Shown here: positions 41,810 through 53,068 of the stretch, in pieces | How the letters are laid out: the number at the start of each line of letters is the position of its first letter | Numbering within the stretch: position 1 is the first letter of the stretch | From: Siphonodentalium dalli | Lineage: Eukaryota; Mollusca; Scaphopoda; Gadilida; Siphonodentaliidae | NCBI GenBank assembly: GCA_032622095.1 | Contig: CP136067.1 | Span: 127,507,030-127,571,029 of the forward strand | Direction: 5' to 3' | DNA length: 64,000 bases | Position numbers and translations under genes: made by a program | The notes under the pieces: generated by a model | Database searches by the model: none | The model's input: the letters and a program-made list of their open reading frames with translations, nothing else | What the model was told of the DNA's origin: nothing

Positions 41810-43193
41810 TTATGTACTTAACATTTCTAGTAAAAAAATACACCAGACTCTGTATGATCCTGTATTCACCACTTCAAAGACATTTGAGCCTAAGGCTCGA
41901 ATAACCACATATTTTTTTGGTCCAAACTGAGGAGTTAATTTACTCTGCTTCAAATTAGCCAACATCACAATATGACCCACTTTAACTCCATGACCAGAAT
42001 TAACGTTGCGTTTTCGGTCAGTGTAATCCTTCATATTATCTGTGTAACATTTATGAAACTTTACTACTGTCTGAGAAGCACCATTATTGGAATTAGAGGG
42101 AGGCATTTCTGAACCTAACTTCATTACTGGTAGCTTTGTCTTCATTTCTCTCCTCATTAATAACAAACTTGGTGTTTCTCCAGTTGCCCGGTGCGGTGTT
42201 GCCCGAAATGCCATGAGAATACTGGGAAGTTCCTTTTGCCAGCTTTTCTTTTCAAATTCAGCTGACCGTATTGCTTTCTTAAGATATCTGTGGAACCTCT
42301 CAATTTCCCATTGCTTCTCGGGTAATACGGCGATGACTTTAAATGTTTTATATCACATAATTTAAGAAACTCTTGAAATTCACGACCAACAAACATTGTG
42401 GCATTGTCAGATAACAATTCAACTGGATATCCAAATCTACTGAAAACTTCCGTAAGTTTCTCAATGATAGACTTTGACGTTATATCCTGAAGTACAATAG
42501 AGCTTCTGGATATGAAGAATAATAGTCAATTACAGTTAAAATGTGCTTATTATCTATTGGTCCCACTAGATCAATAGCAATTTTTTCCCATGGTGAGCCT
42601 GGAAACTCACTGACCTGAAGAGGTTGATCAGGTCTCAAAGGTTGATTTTGTGCACAAGTCTGGCACACTTCCACAAAATGCTCAATATATTTGTCCATTC
42701 CATGCCAATAAAAACCTTGGACGTAACAGTTGCTTTGTTCTGACAATGCCCTGATGTGTCTCATGCGCTACTTTCACAATGCGAGTTTGCAAGGCTTTTG
42801 GAACCACAATTCGAGTACCCATCAAAACTAATGAGTCAACACATGTAAGTACATGCTTAATCTTTTCAAATGGCCTCAAATCATTTGAGATTTGTTTTGG
42901 CCACTTGCCACATTTAAGGAATTTTATCACATCCTGCAGTGTTTCATCATTTTGTGAAGCCACTCTGATCTCTTCACAAGTTACAGATTTAAGACCCTGG
43001 CTCTGTACAGATACCATAAATTTCACATAGTCATCAGACAAACTACTACTTGTAGAAGTAAACACATTCCCAGTATCGCAGGTAGGCACAGGAAGTCTGG
43101 AAAGCATATCGGCACTGTTCATTTTACCAGGAATGCACTCAATTGTATAATCAAATGGTAACAGTCGCCAGCCCAGTCTCTGTATACGAATAG
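41810..43193 (-). pseudogene. Integrase and end of RNase H, gypsy-like, frameshifted
   Basis: From 43193 on the minus strand: the end of RNase H ('PFDYTIECIPGKMNSADMLS'), then a spacer and the integrase zinc-binding region with 'VAHETHQGIVRTKQLL' and, after a frameshift near 42700, 'CQTCAQNQPLRP' (HHCC type). The catalytic core starts 'WEKIAIDLVGPI' and 'TVIDYYSSYPEA' (first Asp). After another break it continues with 'LSDNATMFVGREFQEFLK' (second Asp) and 'SSPYYPRSNG', then a C-terminal region to 41810. At least three frameshifts make it non-functional. Confidence 0.88.
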
Positions 43194-43202
43194 GTAATAC
43201 CG

Positions 43203-44012
43203 CAGTCTGAGTAAACTCATACCTAAATATTCATTACAACATTGAATATAAGGTCTGACGGATAACATCGCTATCTCATTTCCAAGTCCTCGGGATTCCG
43301 TAATCTGATTGATTGCGTAAATTATTTTCCGTCCAATGCAACCGTATGGGTTAATAAACAAGTGTTAGTGGGCGGAGACTCCCATAATGTCACCTCTAAA
43401 TATAGTAACAGAGCGGAATTTCTCCGATCGAAAGCGATGCTTGCAAACAGAGACCGAGACAGAAACAATGGCTTCGAAATTATATATTCGGTACGATTCG
43501 GATTAATTTGAAGGATGTGCTAGACCTGATAGATAGGCCTGCGCATGGTACCAACTTGGCCTCCCATAAATATAAATAGAACTCACTCATGTCCGTGTAT
43601 TTGATTTACTTTATTGTACCATGGTTTGCAAATCCAATTATTTGTCGTAAAAAAGTCATCTGAAAGTGAAAGTTAACACCGAGGAAATGACTTAATTTTA
43701 TGCTTTTAAATAGTTCTAAAGCATCATTTTTGATGACGACCTTATTTTTTGCTATCGGATGCAGCTTTCCGGTTGATGCAGCGAGTTCATCTCCCGAAAA
43801 AGAATAGTCGCACACACGACAAATATTATCTGCTGTAAGTTTATGTCGCGAAGCACATCAAATAACACGTGGGGACACCTGTCAATCATCGATGTATTTT
43901 TTTAAATCCGTGACGTCATTTTGGGGAAGCTCTTCGCTGAATAGAAATGCTTTTGGCGACATAAGCTCCAGACTCTATATTTCAAATATAGAGTCGACGT
44001 TCACCCAGACTG
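43203..44012. mobile_element. 810-bp TIR element with 9-bp target duplication (MULE-like)
   Basis: It lies within the RNase H region of the LTR element and is flanked by the exact 9-bp duplication GTAATACCG (43194-43202, 44013-44021). The ends are CAGTCTGAGTAAAC and, inverted, CAGTCTGGGTGAAC. A 9-bp duplication is typical of Mutator-like elements; superfamily is inferred from that alone. The interior has a minus-strand open frame (43606-43815, extending upstream to about 43860) with 'ADNICRVCDYSFSGDELAAS', a CxxC-containing sequence I do not recognise, possibly captured host sequence. Confidence 0.8.
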
Positions 44013-44021
44013 GTAATACCG

Positions 44022-44226
44022 TAGATTGGTGTGGTTTTAGTAAGTGCATTAATGGTTTGTTGTCAGTTTGCAGAATAAAATGCCTGCCATACAAATACAC
44101 ATAGAATCGTTCAACTGCCCACACACATCCAAGAGTTTCCCGTTCAATCAGAGAATACCGTTGTTCAGTAGGTGTCAGTGAACGGCTTAAATAAGCGACT
44201 GGTTTTCGCGAGCAAAGTTCTCTCAA
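44022..44226 (-). pseudogene. RNase H, N-terminal part
   Basis: On the minus strand: 'KPVAYLSRSLTPTEQRYSLI', 'ERETLGCVWAVERFYVYLYG' and 'LQTDNKPLMHLL', the conserved gypsy RNase H blocks with the ERE and TDNK motifs. The rest of the domain follows in frame beyond the 810-bp insertion. Confidence 0.88.
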
Positions 44227-44770
44227 AACAGTTATGTATTGGTCAACTGGTTCATCTGGTTGTTGAGCCCTTTGTCGAAATTTATATCGTTCTGCTACAA
44301 CATTTTTCTTTGGTGTGAAATATGCGATTAGAGCATCTTTAGTGTTCTTATATGTTGCATGGGCCCCAGGAATGAGGAATTGTGGGCGAAGGAACTACCA
44401 CCTGTTGTTGAGAATCTCTTGATGGCTGGAAAAGATCCACTTGCCGATAGAAGCGACAGGAAACCGGCATCGGAACATAAGGCCCGCGATAAGACGAAGG
44501 TTATTTCATTCAGAGTTCCTCATAATGCTGCCGTACAGATCTATGACTACAAAGAAAAAAAGCCAGGTACCACGTTCATCCTGCTGGCTTTGGGGGCCCA
44601 AGCAATGGAGGAATGTAGCACGTTGTACGGCATCTTCGGTAGCATTAAGTCCACTGGCTATTTCATATATTTCGAATGAAGCGATCCACAAGGAAAATTC
44701 TGAATATAGATCATTTGCCTGCATATTCAGCGGCGCTGGTGGACTCAAATTGCTCTGCATTTTTCAGAAA
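44227..44770 (-). pseudogene. gag fragment, interrupted and fused to RNase H
   Basis: On the minus strand near 44680-44600: '[10 protein letters not shown]' and '[10 protein letters not shown]'. Near 44350-44230: '[20 protein letters not shown]', 'RYKFRQRAQQPDEPVDQYI' and 'TVLREL', the usual order of a gypsy gag matrix/capsid region. Between them about 235 bp (44367-44598) shows no gag similarity on this strand. 'LREL' continues directly into 'CSRKPVAYLSR' of RNase H, which shows the deletion of late gag, protease and RT. Confidence 0.75.
44367..44600 (+). other. Non-gag filler within gag, open on plus strand
   Basis: Lies between two GGGCCC-containing points (44361-44366, 44597-44602). The plus strand is open for 106 codons (44359-44679), with '[20 protein letters not shown]' and a basic, non-repetitive composition unlike the neighbourhood. 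I do not recognise a family. It could be inserted foreign or host sequence, or heavily diverged gag. Confidence 0.3.
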
Positions 44771-44952
44771 GTCAGTTCTGTTTAAGGCGAATGTCACCGT
44801 TTCAATTCGACCTAAGGTCAAGGTCATTTGCGAACCCTACGAATATAGGGAAGTCAACTATTGGCATCGGTTTATTTTACCAATTTATTTCGTTTGTTGT
44901 ATCATTTGTTACGTTCGTAACGTTCGGGAGTTCTTGTTCCTCCTCGCCAATC

Positions 44953-45119
44953 TGTTGTATCTATTAATTACAATCAAAGTCCTTCTTAATTATCGTTTAT
45001 TAATCATATCAAATAAAAGCACGAGGTCTATTCTTTCCGGAAGTTCAAGCTCCCCTCACCTCAATCAAAACATAATAGAGTTATTGCTCTTGCATATAAA
45101 TTGACAATAAGATACTACA
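44953..45119 (-). repeat. 5' LTR
   Basis: 167 bp; see the LTR element. Target duplication GTTAT at 45120-45124. Confidence 0.9.
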
Positions 45120-45390
45120 GTTATCTTCCTGTAGTGTCCAGGGTAGCGATGATCACCCTTTCTTTTAAATAATGGCCTTATGATTCCGACCGTCCATTCT
45201 CGGGGTAATGTGCCACTATTTAAAATTTGATTATGTATTCATTTGTAATTGAGTCTGCGCCTGGTGCTTTGTTAGTTTTGAGGCGCTTCACTGCGTTATG
45301 TATTTCCTGTAATTATATTTCTGTGTTCAAAGCGTTATTGTTAACTTGACTGAAATCGTCAATGCATATGAAGTCGTAGTATAGTATCTT
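45120..45390 (-). pseudogene. LINE ORF2, linker and RT start (segment 1 of the split LINE)
   Basis: On the minus strand: 'EIHNAVKRLKTNKAPGADSI', 'TNEYI', 'REWTVGIIRPLFKRKGD' with frameshifts, and 'YPGHYRKITLLS', which continues into segment 2 after the LTR insertion. This confirms that the three segments are one LINE copy. The endonuclease is not visible upstream, so the copy is 5'-truncated near 45390. Confidence 0.85.
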
Positions 45391-46079
45391 GCGCATGTGT
45401 TACATTGTTAGTAAAAGGGGGGTGGCAGGCTAAATCTACACATGTATATGGTAATATCGTGGGGAGGGATGGGGTATAGCTGTACACACTTTCGAAGTGT
45501 TGTTGTTGTGGGGGGGGGGGGGGGTAACAAATAGGTAAATGCATACACAGGGGACAGATCTCCCCAGTGTTGCGTGAGTTAAAGGTGGCATTATACTGAT
45601 GTGATGGTTCAATTATTTTACAAAGTTGTGAAAATTCACAATAAAGTAAGAAAGTGAAACAATTGCATACGTAACATGATTTTCGTATTCATTGCACTGA
45701 TTGCAGGCCAACTCTGTGTGTTTGAATATAGCCCGATTTTCTCTCCCCTGAATTTTTGTCATTTGCACTCAAACTCCATGCAGCGCCCTGTCCGTTATCA
45801 CTGCGATAGATCACCACCGAGAGGATGGTACTCTTGCGGACCGGATAAATAGTCACCTATTATCTTATTTTGACCACCAAAAGTTTGCAATAATGGTCAT
45901 TCTTCTTTCGGTTATAAGAACAATATGAAATGAGCCAGACATAGGCAATTTTAATCCTAGAACATAAGAACTAAGTTCATGATAGAACTCCTTACCAAAA
46001 TTAACGTCCTTGTGGCAGTGGTATCTCAGCGGAGTGATGAGAGAGAACCCCACTAACTGGACCACATAGAACAAATCTA
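45391..46079. other. No recognisable gene
   Basis: Contains a G15 run (45510-45524). A minus-strand open frame at 45865-46104 has no motif. Confidence 0.45.
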
Positions 46080-46258
46080 ATACTATTGTTATTATTATTA
46101 CCATCTAAAAGCAAGAATAATAAAAAGTACTATATTTCCGTATATATACTATATATACTATAACGCATGTACATGCATGCATATATATTATGTATCTGAT
46201 TCTGATCATATATTCTGTAATATCACTATCTGATAACCAGAATAAAATTGAATTGAAT
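46080..46258 (+). other. Possible LINE 3' UTR with (TTGAA)n tail
   Basis: AT-rich stretch ending 'aataaaattgaattgaatt'. The tail repeat is the same as at the end of the LINE at 35 kb; no ORF part is attached. Confidence 0.4.
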
Positions 46259-47554
46259 TCCCCATAACCGAGTATTCCTCAACCATTCGATCCGACATAT
46301 CTAACGGTTAACTATATGTAAACAGTAATATGCTCCATTCATTCAATATACATGCATATGAATACACTTCAGGATCAATTAATTACACAGTGACATACAC
46401 CTAAAATTCATCATATAATAATGTAATATGTCCAATTGAGAACATTCATCGTCTAGTATATAGGAATCAAGGACAAGGACGAGGCGAGCTCGCAGATAAA
46501 AAATTAATTGAGAATAAATAATTTGAAAAAAAAGGAGAAAATTAACTCGACGCAACGAACGCGTTAATAAAAATAAACCCAGTTGGTAAATTCTGGCCCG
46601 GCTGTGTCTGCACTGTTTGGGGGCAGGGGAGATTATGCATAGGTATCTTCAAAATAGTTTCAATGTCATTTTGGTTATTTGTTGGAAGTCTTTTAGTAAA
46701 TATGTATAATTCAAGTCATGGTTATTTCACATTAATATTATAATTGTCACACATTTTGATGGAGAAATACACATAACTTCAACAGATCAAGATGCTTGTG
46801 ACAGAATTACATCAAAATATGCAATTTTGGCTATGAAGTAGTAATCAATATATGAACAATTAATTTATATACAAAAGCAGCATACCAGATTTGTATAATC
46901 CGGAATACCGGTTAAAATGGTCATATATGAATTCCGAGTACAAGTTAGCAGAGGGGTATGAATCTAGATATGCCATGAATTTCGAACACCAGCTCTAGAT
47001 AATAATAATATGTTTGTTTGCACAATAATAAATGAAACATTGACAAAACATAATAAAAAAATTTATTATTTATTCTATATAATATTACATATGATGTTGT
47101 GACATGGATGTTTATAACATTAAAAACAGTGCAGGCACTATATTTCTAAGTTAATACCTGTTCCTTAACAATGTAGATCACTATAGGCGAATGTCCCAAC
47201 CAGGTTTGGGGCGATTACATGCCAATGTAATCGATTACGATTACAATTACTTTTACTCCCAACTCGATTTAAGTGAATTTATGAGCGATTTTGCTTGTAT
47301 CGCTTACAACCATTGCATTTCTCCCGGGTAATTGAATTCAATGTTTATTGTGATATCGACTTAGAACAGTTGCCAAAAAGCATGTCAGCCCCTATACTAC
47401 TGTGAAGTAGATTATTGAGGAACAAATATTAACAATCTTAACATAAATAAATTCTACAGATTGCTGTCAATGCTAAATATAAATATATTGAAAAGAGTGA
47501 GCATTTTCTTAAAATTAGCGTTTAAAAAGTTACCCTGACGCAAGTATTGTAGTA
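46259..47554. other. No recognisable gene
   Basis: AT-rich. A short 'gattac(a)' tandem near 47240-47270. Nothing else recognised up to the array. Confidence 0.5.
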
Positions 47555-49024
47555 TCTCATATATATTTTGAAGACATATGTCTGTTTGTTTGTCTGTATG
47601 TTTGTCTGTCTGTCATTTATACAAATCTACGATTCTCCACCGATCGGGACGAAACTTGGTACGTGTGTGTAGTTTGACCAGGCGGTCGTCGTTGTCGTAT
47701 TGGCGAGCCCGTGCGACGCCCATGCAGCGCATGCGCAGACGAGATCTCGAAAACGGGTGGAGCTATCGACTTGAAATTTGGTATGTGAATGTATCTTGCC
47801 CAGGATTCGAATTTTATCGGGTCGCCGAGCCCGTGCGACGCCAGCTTCGCGCATGCGCAGACCAGATCTCGGAAACGGGTAGAGCTATCGACTTGAAATT
47901 TGGTTTTTGAATAGCCCGGACAACGTCGGGCTCATCGGCTAGTCTCCTATATATTTTGATGACCTCTGTCTGTCTGTTTGTCTGTCTGTTTGTTTGTCAT
48001 TAATACAAATCTACGATTCTCGACCGATCTGGACGAAACTTGGTACGTGTGTGTAGTTTGACCAGGCGGTGGTCATCGTCGTATTGGCGAGTCCGTGCGA
48101 CGCCCGTGCAGCGCATGCGCAGACGAGATCTCGGAAACGGGTTGAGCAATCGACTTGAAATTGGGCATGTGAATGTATCTTGCGCCGGGTACAAATTTTG
48201 TCGGGTCGCCGAGCCCGTGCGACGCCAGCTTCGCGCATGCGCAGACGAGATCTCGGAAACGGGTGGAGCTATCGACTTCAAATTTGGCATGTGAATGTAT
48301 CTTGCGCCGGGTACAAATTTTATCGGGTCGCCGAGCCCGTGCGACGCCAGCTTTGCGCATGCGCAGACCAGATCTCGGAAACGGGTGGAGCTACCGGGTA
48401 CAAATTTTCTTATTGAAACGGGTGGAGCTACCGGGTACAAATTTTTCTTATATATATTTTGATAGCCCGGACAACGTCGGGCACATCAGCTAGTCTCATA
48501 TATATTATGAAGACCTCTGTCTGTATGTTTGTCTGTATGTTTGTCATTTATACAAATCTACGATGCTCGACCGATCGGGACGAAACTTGGTACGTGTGTG
48601 TAGTTTGTCCAGGCGGTGGACGTTGTCGTATTGGCGAGCCCGTGCGGCGCCCGTGCAGCCCATGCGCAGACGAGATCTCGGAAACGGGTGGAGCTATCGA
48701 CTTGAAATTTGGTATGTGAATGTATCTTGCCCCGGATACGAATTTTATCGGGTCGCCGAGCCCGTGCGACCCCAGCTTCGCGCATGCGCAAACGAGATCT
48801 CGGAAACGGGTGGAGCTATAGACTTGAAATTTGGTATATGAATGTATCTTACCCCGGATACGAATTATTATTGGGTCGCCGAGCCCGTGCGACGCCAGCT
48901 TCGCACATGCGCAGACCAGATCTCGAAAACGGGTGGAGCTATCGACTTGAAATTTGGTTTTTGAATAGCCCGGACTTGAAATTTGGTTTTTGAATAGCCC
49001 GGACAACGTCGGGCTCATCGGCTA
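47555..49024 (+). repeat. Array leader: three irregular units (388, 551, 531 bp)
   Basis: Units 47555-47942, 47943-48493 and 48494-49024 are the most divergent of the array: 5' variants 'tctcctat' and 'attatgaagac', and 'gccgggtacaaat' instead of 'cccggatacgaat'. Edge units that escape homogenisation are typical of tandem arrays. Confidence 0.8.
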
Positions 49025-51445
49025 TCTCATATATATTTTGAAGACCTCTGTCTGTTTGTCTGTATGTTTGTTTGTATGTTTGTCATGTATACAAATCTAC
49101 GATTCTCGACCGATCGGGACGAAACTTGGTACGTGTGTGTAGTTTGACCAGGCGGTGGACGTTGTCGTATTGGCGAGCCCGTGAGGCGCCCGCTTCGCTA
49201 TAGACTATAGACCCGCCCGCTTCGCTATAGACTATAGACTCGCTGGAGCTATAGAATTGAAATTTGGTTTGTGAATGTATCTTAACCCCGGATACGAATT
49301 TTATCGGGTCGTCGAGCCCGTGCGGCGCCCGCTTCGCGCATGCGCAGACGAGATCTCGGAAACGGGTGGAGCTATCGACTTGAAATTTGGAATGTGAATG
49401 TATCTTGATCCGGATACGAATTTTATCGGGTCGCCGAGCCCGTGCGACGCCAGCTTCGCGCATGCGCAGACGAGATCTCGGAAACGGGTGGAGCTATCGA
49501 CTTGAAATTTGGTATGTGAATGTATCTTGCCCCGGATACGAATTTTATCGGGTCGCCGAGCCCGTGCGACGACAGCTTCGCGCATGCGCAGACCAGATCT
49601 CGGAAACGGGTGGAGCTATCGACTTCAAATTTTGTTTTTGAATAGCCCGGACAACGTCGGGCTCATCGGCTAGTCTCTTATATATTTTGATACAATCTGT
49701 CTGTCTGTCTGTCTGTCCTTTATACAAATCTACGATTCTCCACCGATCGGGACGAAACTTGGTACGTGTGTGTAGTTTGACCAGGCGGTGGTCGTTGTCG
49801 TATTGGCGAGCCCGTGCGACGCACGTGCAGCGCATGCGCAGACGAGATATCGGAAACGGGTTGAGCTATCGACTTGAAATTTTGTATGTGAATGTATCTT
49901 GCCCGGAATACGAATTTTATCGGGTCGCCGACCCCGTGCGACGCCAGCTTCGCGCATGCGCAGACGAGATCTCGGAAACGGGTGGAGCTATCGACTTGAA
50001 ATTTGGTATGTGAATGTATCTTGCCCGGAATAGAAACGGGTGGAGCTATCGACTTGAAATTTGGTTTTTGAATAGCCCGGACAACGTCCGGCTCATCGGC
50101 TAGTCTCATATATATTTTGAAGACCTCTGTCTGTTTGTCTGTCTGTATGTTTGTCTGTATGTTTGTCATTAATACAAATCTACGATTCTCGACCGATCGG
50201 GACCAAACTTGGTACGTGTGTGTAGTTTGACCAGGCGGTGGACGTTGTCGTATTGGCGAGCCCGTGCGGCGCCCGTGCAGCGCATGCGCAGACGAGATCT
50301 CGGAAACGGGTGGAGCTATCGACTTGAAATTTGGAATGTGAATGTATCTTGCTCCGGATACGAATTTTATCGGGTCGCCGAGCCCGTGCGACGCCAGCTT
50401 CGCGCATGCGCAGACGAGATCTCGGAAACGGGTGGAGCTATCGACTTGAAATTTGGTATGTGAATGTATCTTGCCCCGGATACGAATTTTATCGGGTCGC
50501 CGAGCCCGTGCGACGACAGCTTCGCGCATGCGCAAACGAGATCTCGGAAACGGGTGGAGCTATAGACTTGAAATTTGGTTTTTGAATAGCCCGGACTTGA
50601 AATTTGGTTTTTGAATAGACCGGACAACGTCGGGCTCATCGGCTATCTCATATATATTTTGAAGACCTCTGTCTGTTTGTCTGTATGTTTGTCTGTATGT
50701 TTGTCATGTATACAAATCTACGATTCTCGACCGATCGGGACGAAACTTGGTACGTGTGTGTAGTTTGACCAGGCGGTGGACGTTGTCGTATTGGCGAGCC
50801 CGTGAGGCGCCCGCTTCGCTATAGACTATAGACCCGCCCGCTTCGCTATAGACTATAGACTCGCTGGAGCTATAGAATTGAAATTTGGTTTGTGAATGTA
50901 TCTTAACCCCGGATACGAATTTTATCGGGTCGTCGAGCCCGTGCGGCGCCCGCTTCGTGCATGCGCAGACGAGATCTCGGAAACGGGTGGAGCTATCGAC
51001 TTGAAATTTGGAATGTGAATGTATCTTGCTCCGGATACGAATTTTATCGGGTCGCCGAGCCCGTGCGACGCCAGCTTCGCGCATGCGCAGACGAGATCTC
51101 GGAAACGGGTGGAGCTATCGACTTGAAATTTGGTATGTGAATGTATCTTGCCCCGGATACGAATTTTATCGGGTCGCCGAGCCCGTGCGACGCCAGCTTC
51201 GCGCATGCGCAAACGAGATCTCGGAAACGGGTGGAGCTATAGACTTGAAATTTGGTATATGAATGTATCTTACCCCGGATACGAATTATTATTGGGTCGC
51301 CGAGCCCGTGCGACGCCAGCTTCGCACATGCGCAGACCAGATCTCGAAAACGGGTGGAGCTATCGACTTGAAATTTGGTTTTTGAATAGCCCGGACTTGA
51401 AATTTGGTTTTTGAATAGCCCGGACAACGTCGGGCTCATCGGCTA
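49025..51445 (+). repeat. Higher-order repeat copy H1 (2421 bp)
   Basis: Units A 49025-49673 (649 bp), B 49674-50103 (430), C 50104-50645 (542), D 50646-51445 (800). A and D carry the duplicated 'cttcgctatagactatagac' segment. Confidence 0.85.
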
Positions 51446-53068
51446 TCTCATATATATTTTGAAGACCTCTGTCTGTTTGTCTGTATGTTTGTCTGTATGT
51501 TTGTCATGTATACAAATCTACGATTCTCGACCGATCGGGACGAAACTTGGTACGTGTGTGTAGTTTGACCAGGCGGTGGACGTTGTCGTATTGGCGAGCC
51601 CGTGAGGCGCCCGCTTCGCTATAGACTATAGACCCGCCCGCTTCGCTATAGACTATAGACTCGCTGGAGCTATAGAATTGAAATTTGGTTTGTGAATGTA
51701 TCTTAACCCCGGATACGAATTTTATCGGGTCGTCGAGCCCGTGCGGCGCCCGCTTCGCGCATGCGCAGACGAGATCTCGGAAACGGGTGGAGCTATCGAC
51801 TTGAAATTTGGTATGTGAATGTATCTTGCCCCGGATACGAATTTTATCGGGTCGCCGAGCCCGTGCGACGACAGCTTCGCGCATGCGCAGACCAGATCTC
51901 GGAAACGGGTGGAGCTATCGACTTCAAATTTTGTTTTTGAATAGCCCGGACAACGTCGGGCTCATCGGCTAGTCTCTTATATATTTTGATACAATCTGTC
52001 TGTCTGTCTGTCTGTCCTTTATACAAATCTACGATTCTCCACCGATCGGGACGAAACTTGGTACGTGTGTGTAGTTTGACCAGGCGGTGGTCGTTGTCGT
52101 ATTGGCGAGCCCGTGCGACGCACGTGCAGCGCATGCGCAGACGAGATATCGGAAACGGGTTGAGCTATCGACTTGAAATTTTGTATGTGAATGTATCTTG
52201 CCCGGAATACGAATTTTATCGGGTCGCCGACCCCGTGCGACGCCAGCTTCGCGCATGCGCAGACGAGATCTCGGAAACGGGTGGAGCTATCGACTTGAAA
52301 TTTGGTATGTGAATGTATCTTGCCCGGAATAGAAACGGGTGGAGCTATCGACTTGAAATTTGGTTTTTGAATAGCCCGGACAACGTCCGGCTCATCGGCT
52401 AGTCTCATATATATTTTGAAGACCTCTGTCTGTTTGTCTGTCTGTATGTTTGTCTGTATGTTTGTCATTAATACAAATCTACGATTCTCGACCGATCGGG
52501 ACCAAACTTGGTACGTGTGTGTAGTTTGACCAGGCGGTGGACGTTGTCGTATTGGCGAGCCCGTGCGGCGCCCGTGCAGCGCATGCGCAGACGAGATCTC
52601 GGAAACGGGTGGAGCTATCGACTTGAAATTTGGAATGTGAATGTATCTTGCTCCGGATACGAATTTTATCGGGTCGCCGAGCCCGTGCGACGCCAGCTTC
52701 GCGCATGCGCAGACGAGATCTCGGAAACGGGTGGAGCTATCGACTTGAAATTTGGTATGTGAATGTATCTTGCCCCGGATACGAATTTTATCGGGTCGCC
52801 GAGCCCGTGCGACGACAGCTTCGCGCATGCGCAAACGAGATCTCGGAAACGGGTGGAGCTATAGACTTGAAATTTGGTATATGAATGTATCTTACCCCGG
52901 ATACGAATTATTATTGGGTCGCCGAGCCCGTGCGACGCCAGCTTCGCACATGCGCAGACCAGATCTCGAAAACGGGTGGAGCTATCGACTTGAAATTTGG
53001 TTTTAAGAATAGCCCGGACTTGAAATTTGGTTTTTGAATAGCCCGGACAACGTCGGGCTCATCGGCTA
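51446..53068 (+). repeat. Higher-order repeat copy H2 (shortened, 1623 bp)
   Basis: Units 51446-51972 (527 bp, A minus one 122-bp subrepeat), 51973-52402 (B, 430) and 52403-53068 (666 bp, C-like start joined to D-like end). Confidence 0.85.

Larger units (their letters stand above)
41405..45119 (-). mobile_element. Gypsy-like LTR retrotransposon, internally deleted (3.7 kb)
   Basis: Two 167-bp LTRs (41405-41571, 44953-45119) begin TGTTGTATC or TGTAGTATC depending on strand and end in CA. They are flanked by the 5-bp duplication GTTAT (41400-41404, 45120-45124). On the minus strand the order is 5' LTR, gag, RNase H, integrase, 3' LTR. Protease and RT are missing: the gag frame joins directly to RNase H near 44226. 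A purine run (agtaggggtagga) precedes the 3' LTR as polypurine tract, and 'ttggcgaggagga' just after the 5' LTR may be the primer site. The LTRs differ at only a few positions, so insertion is recent relative to the LINE. No envelope gene is visible. Confidence 0.88.
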
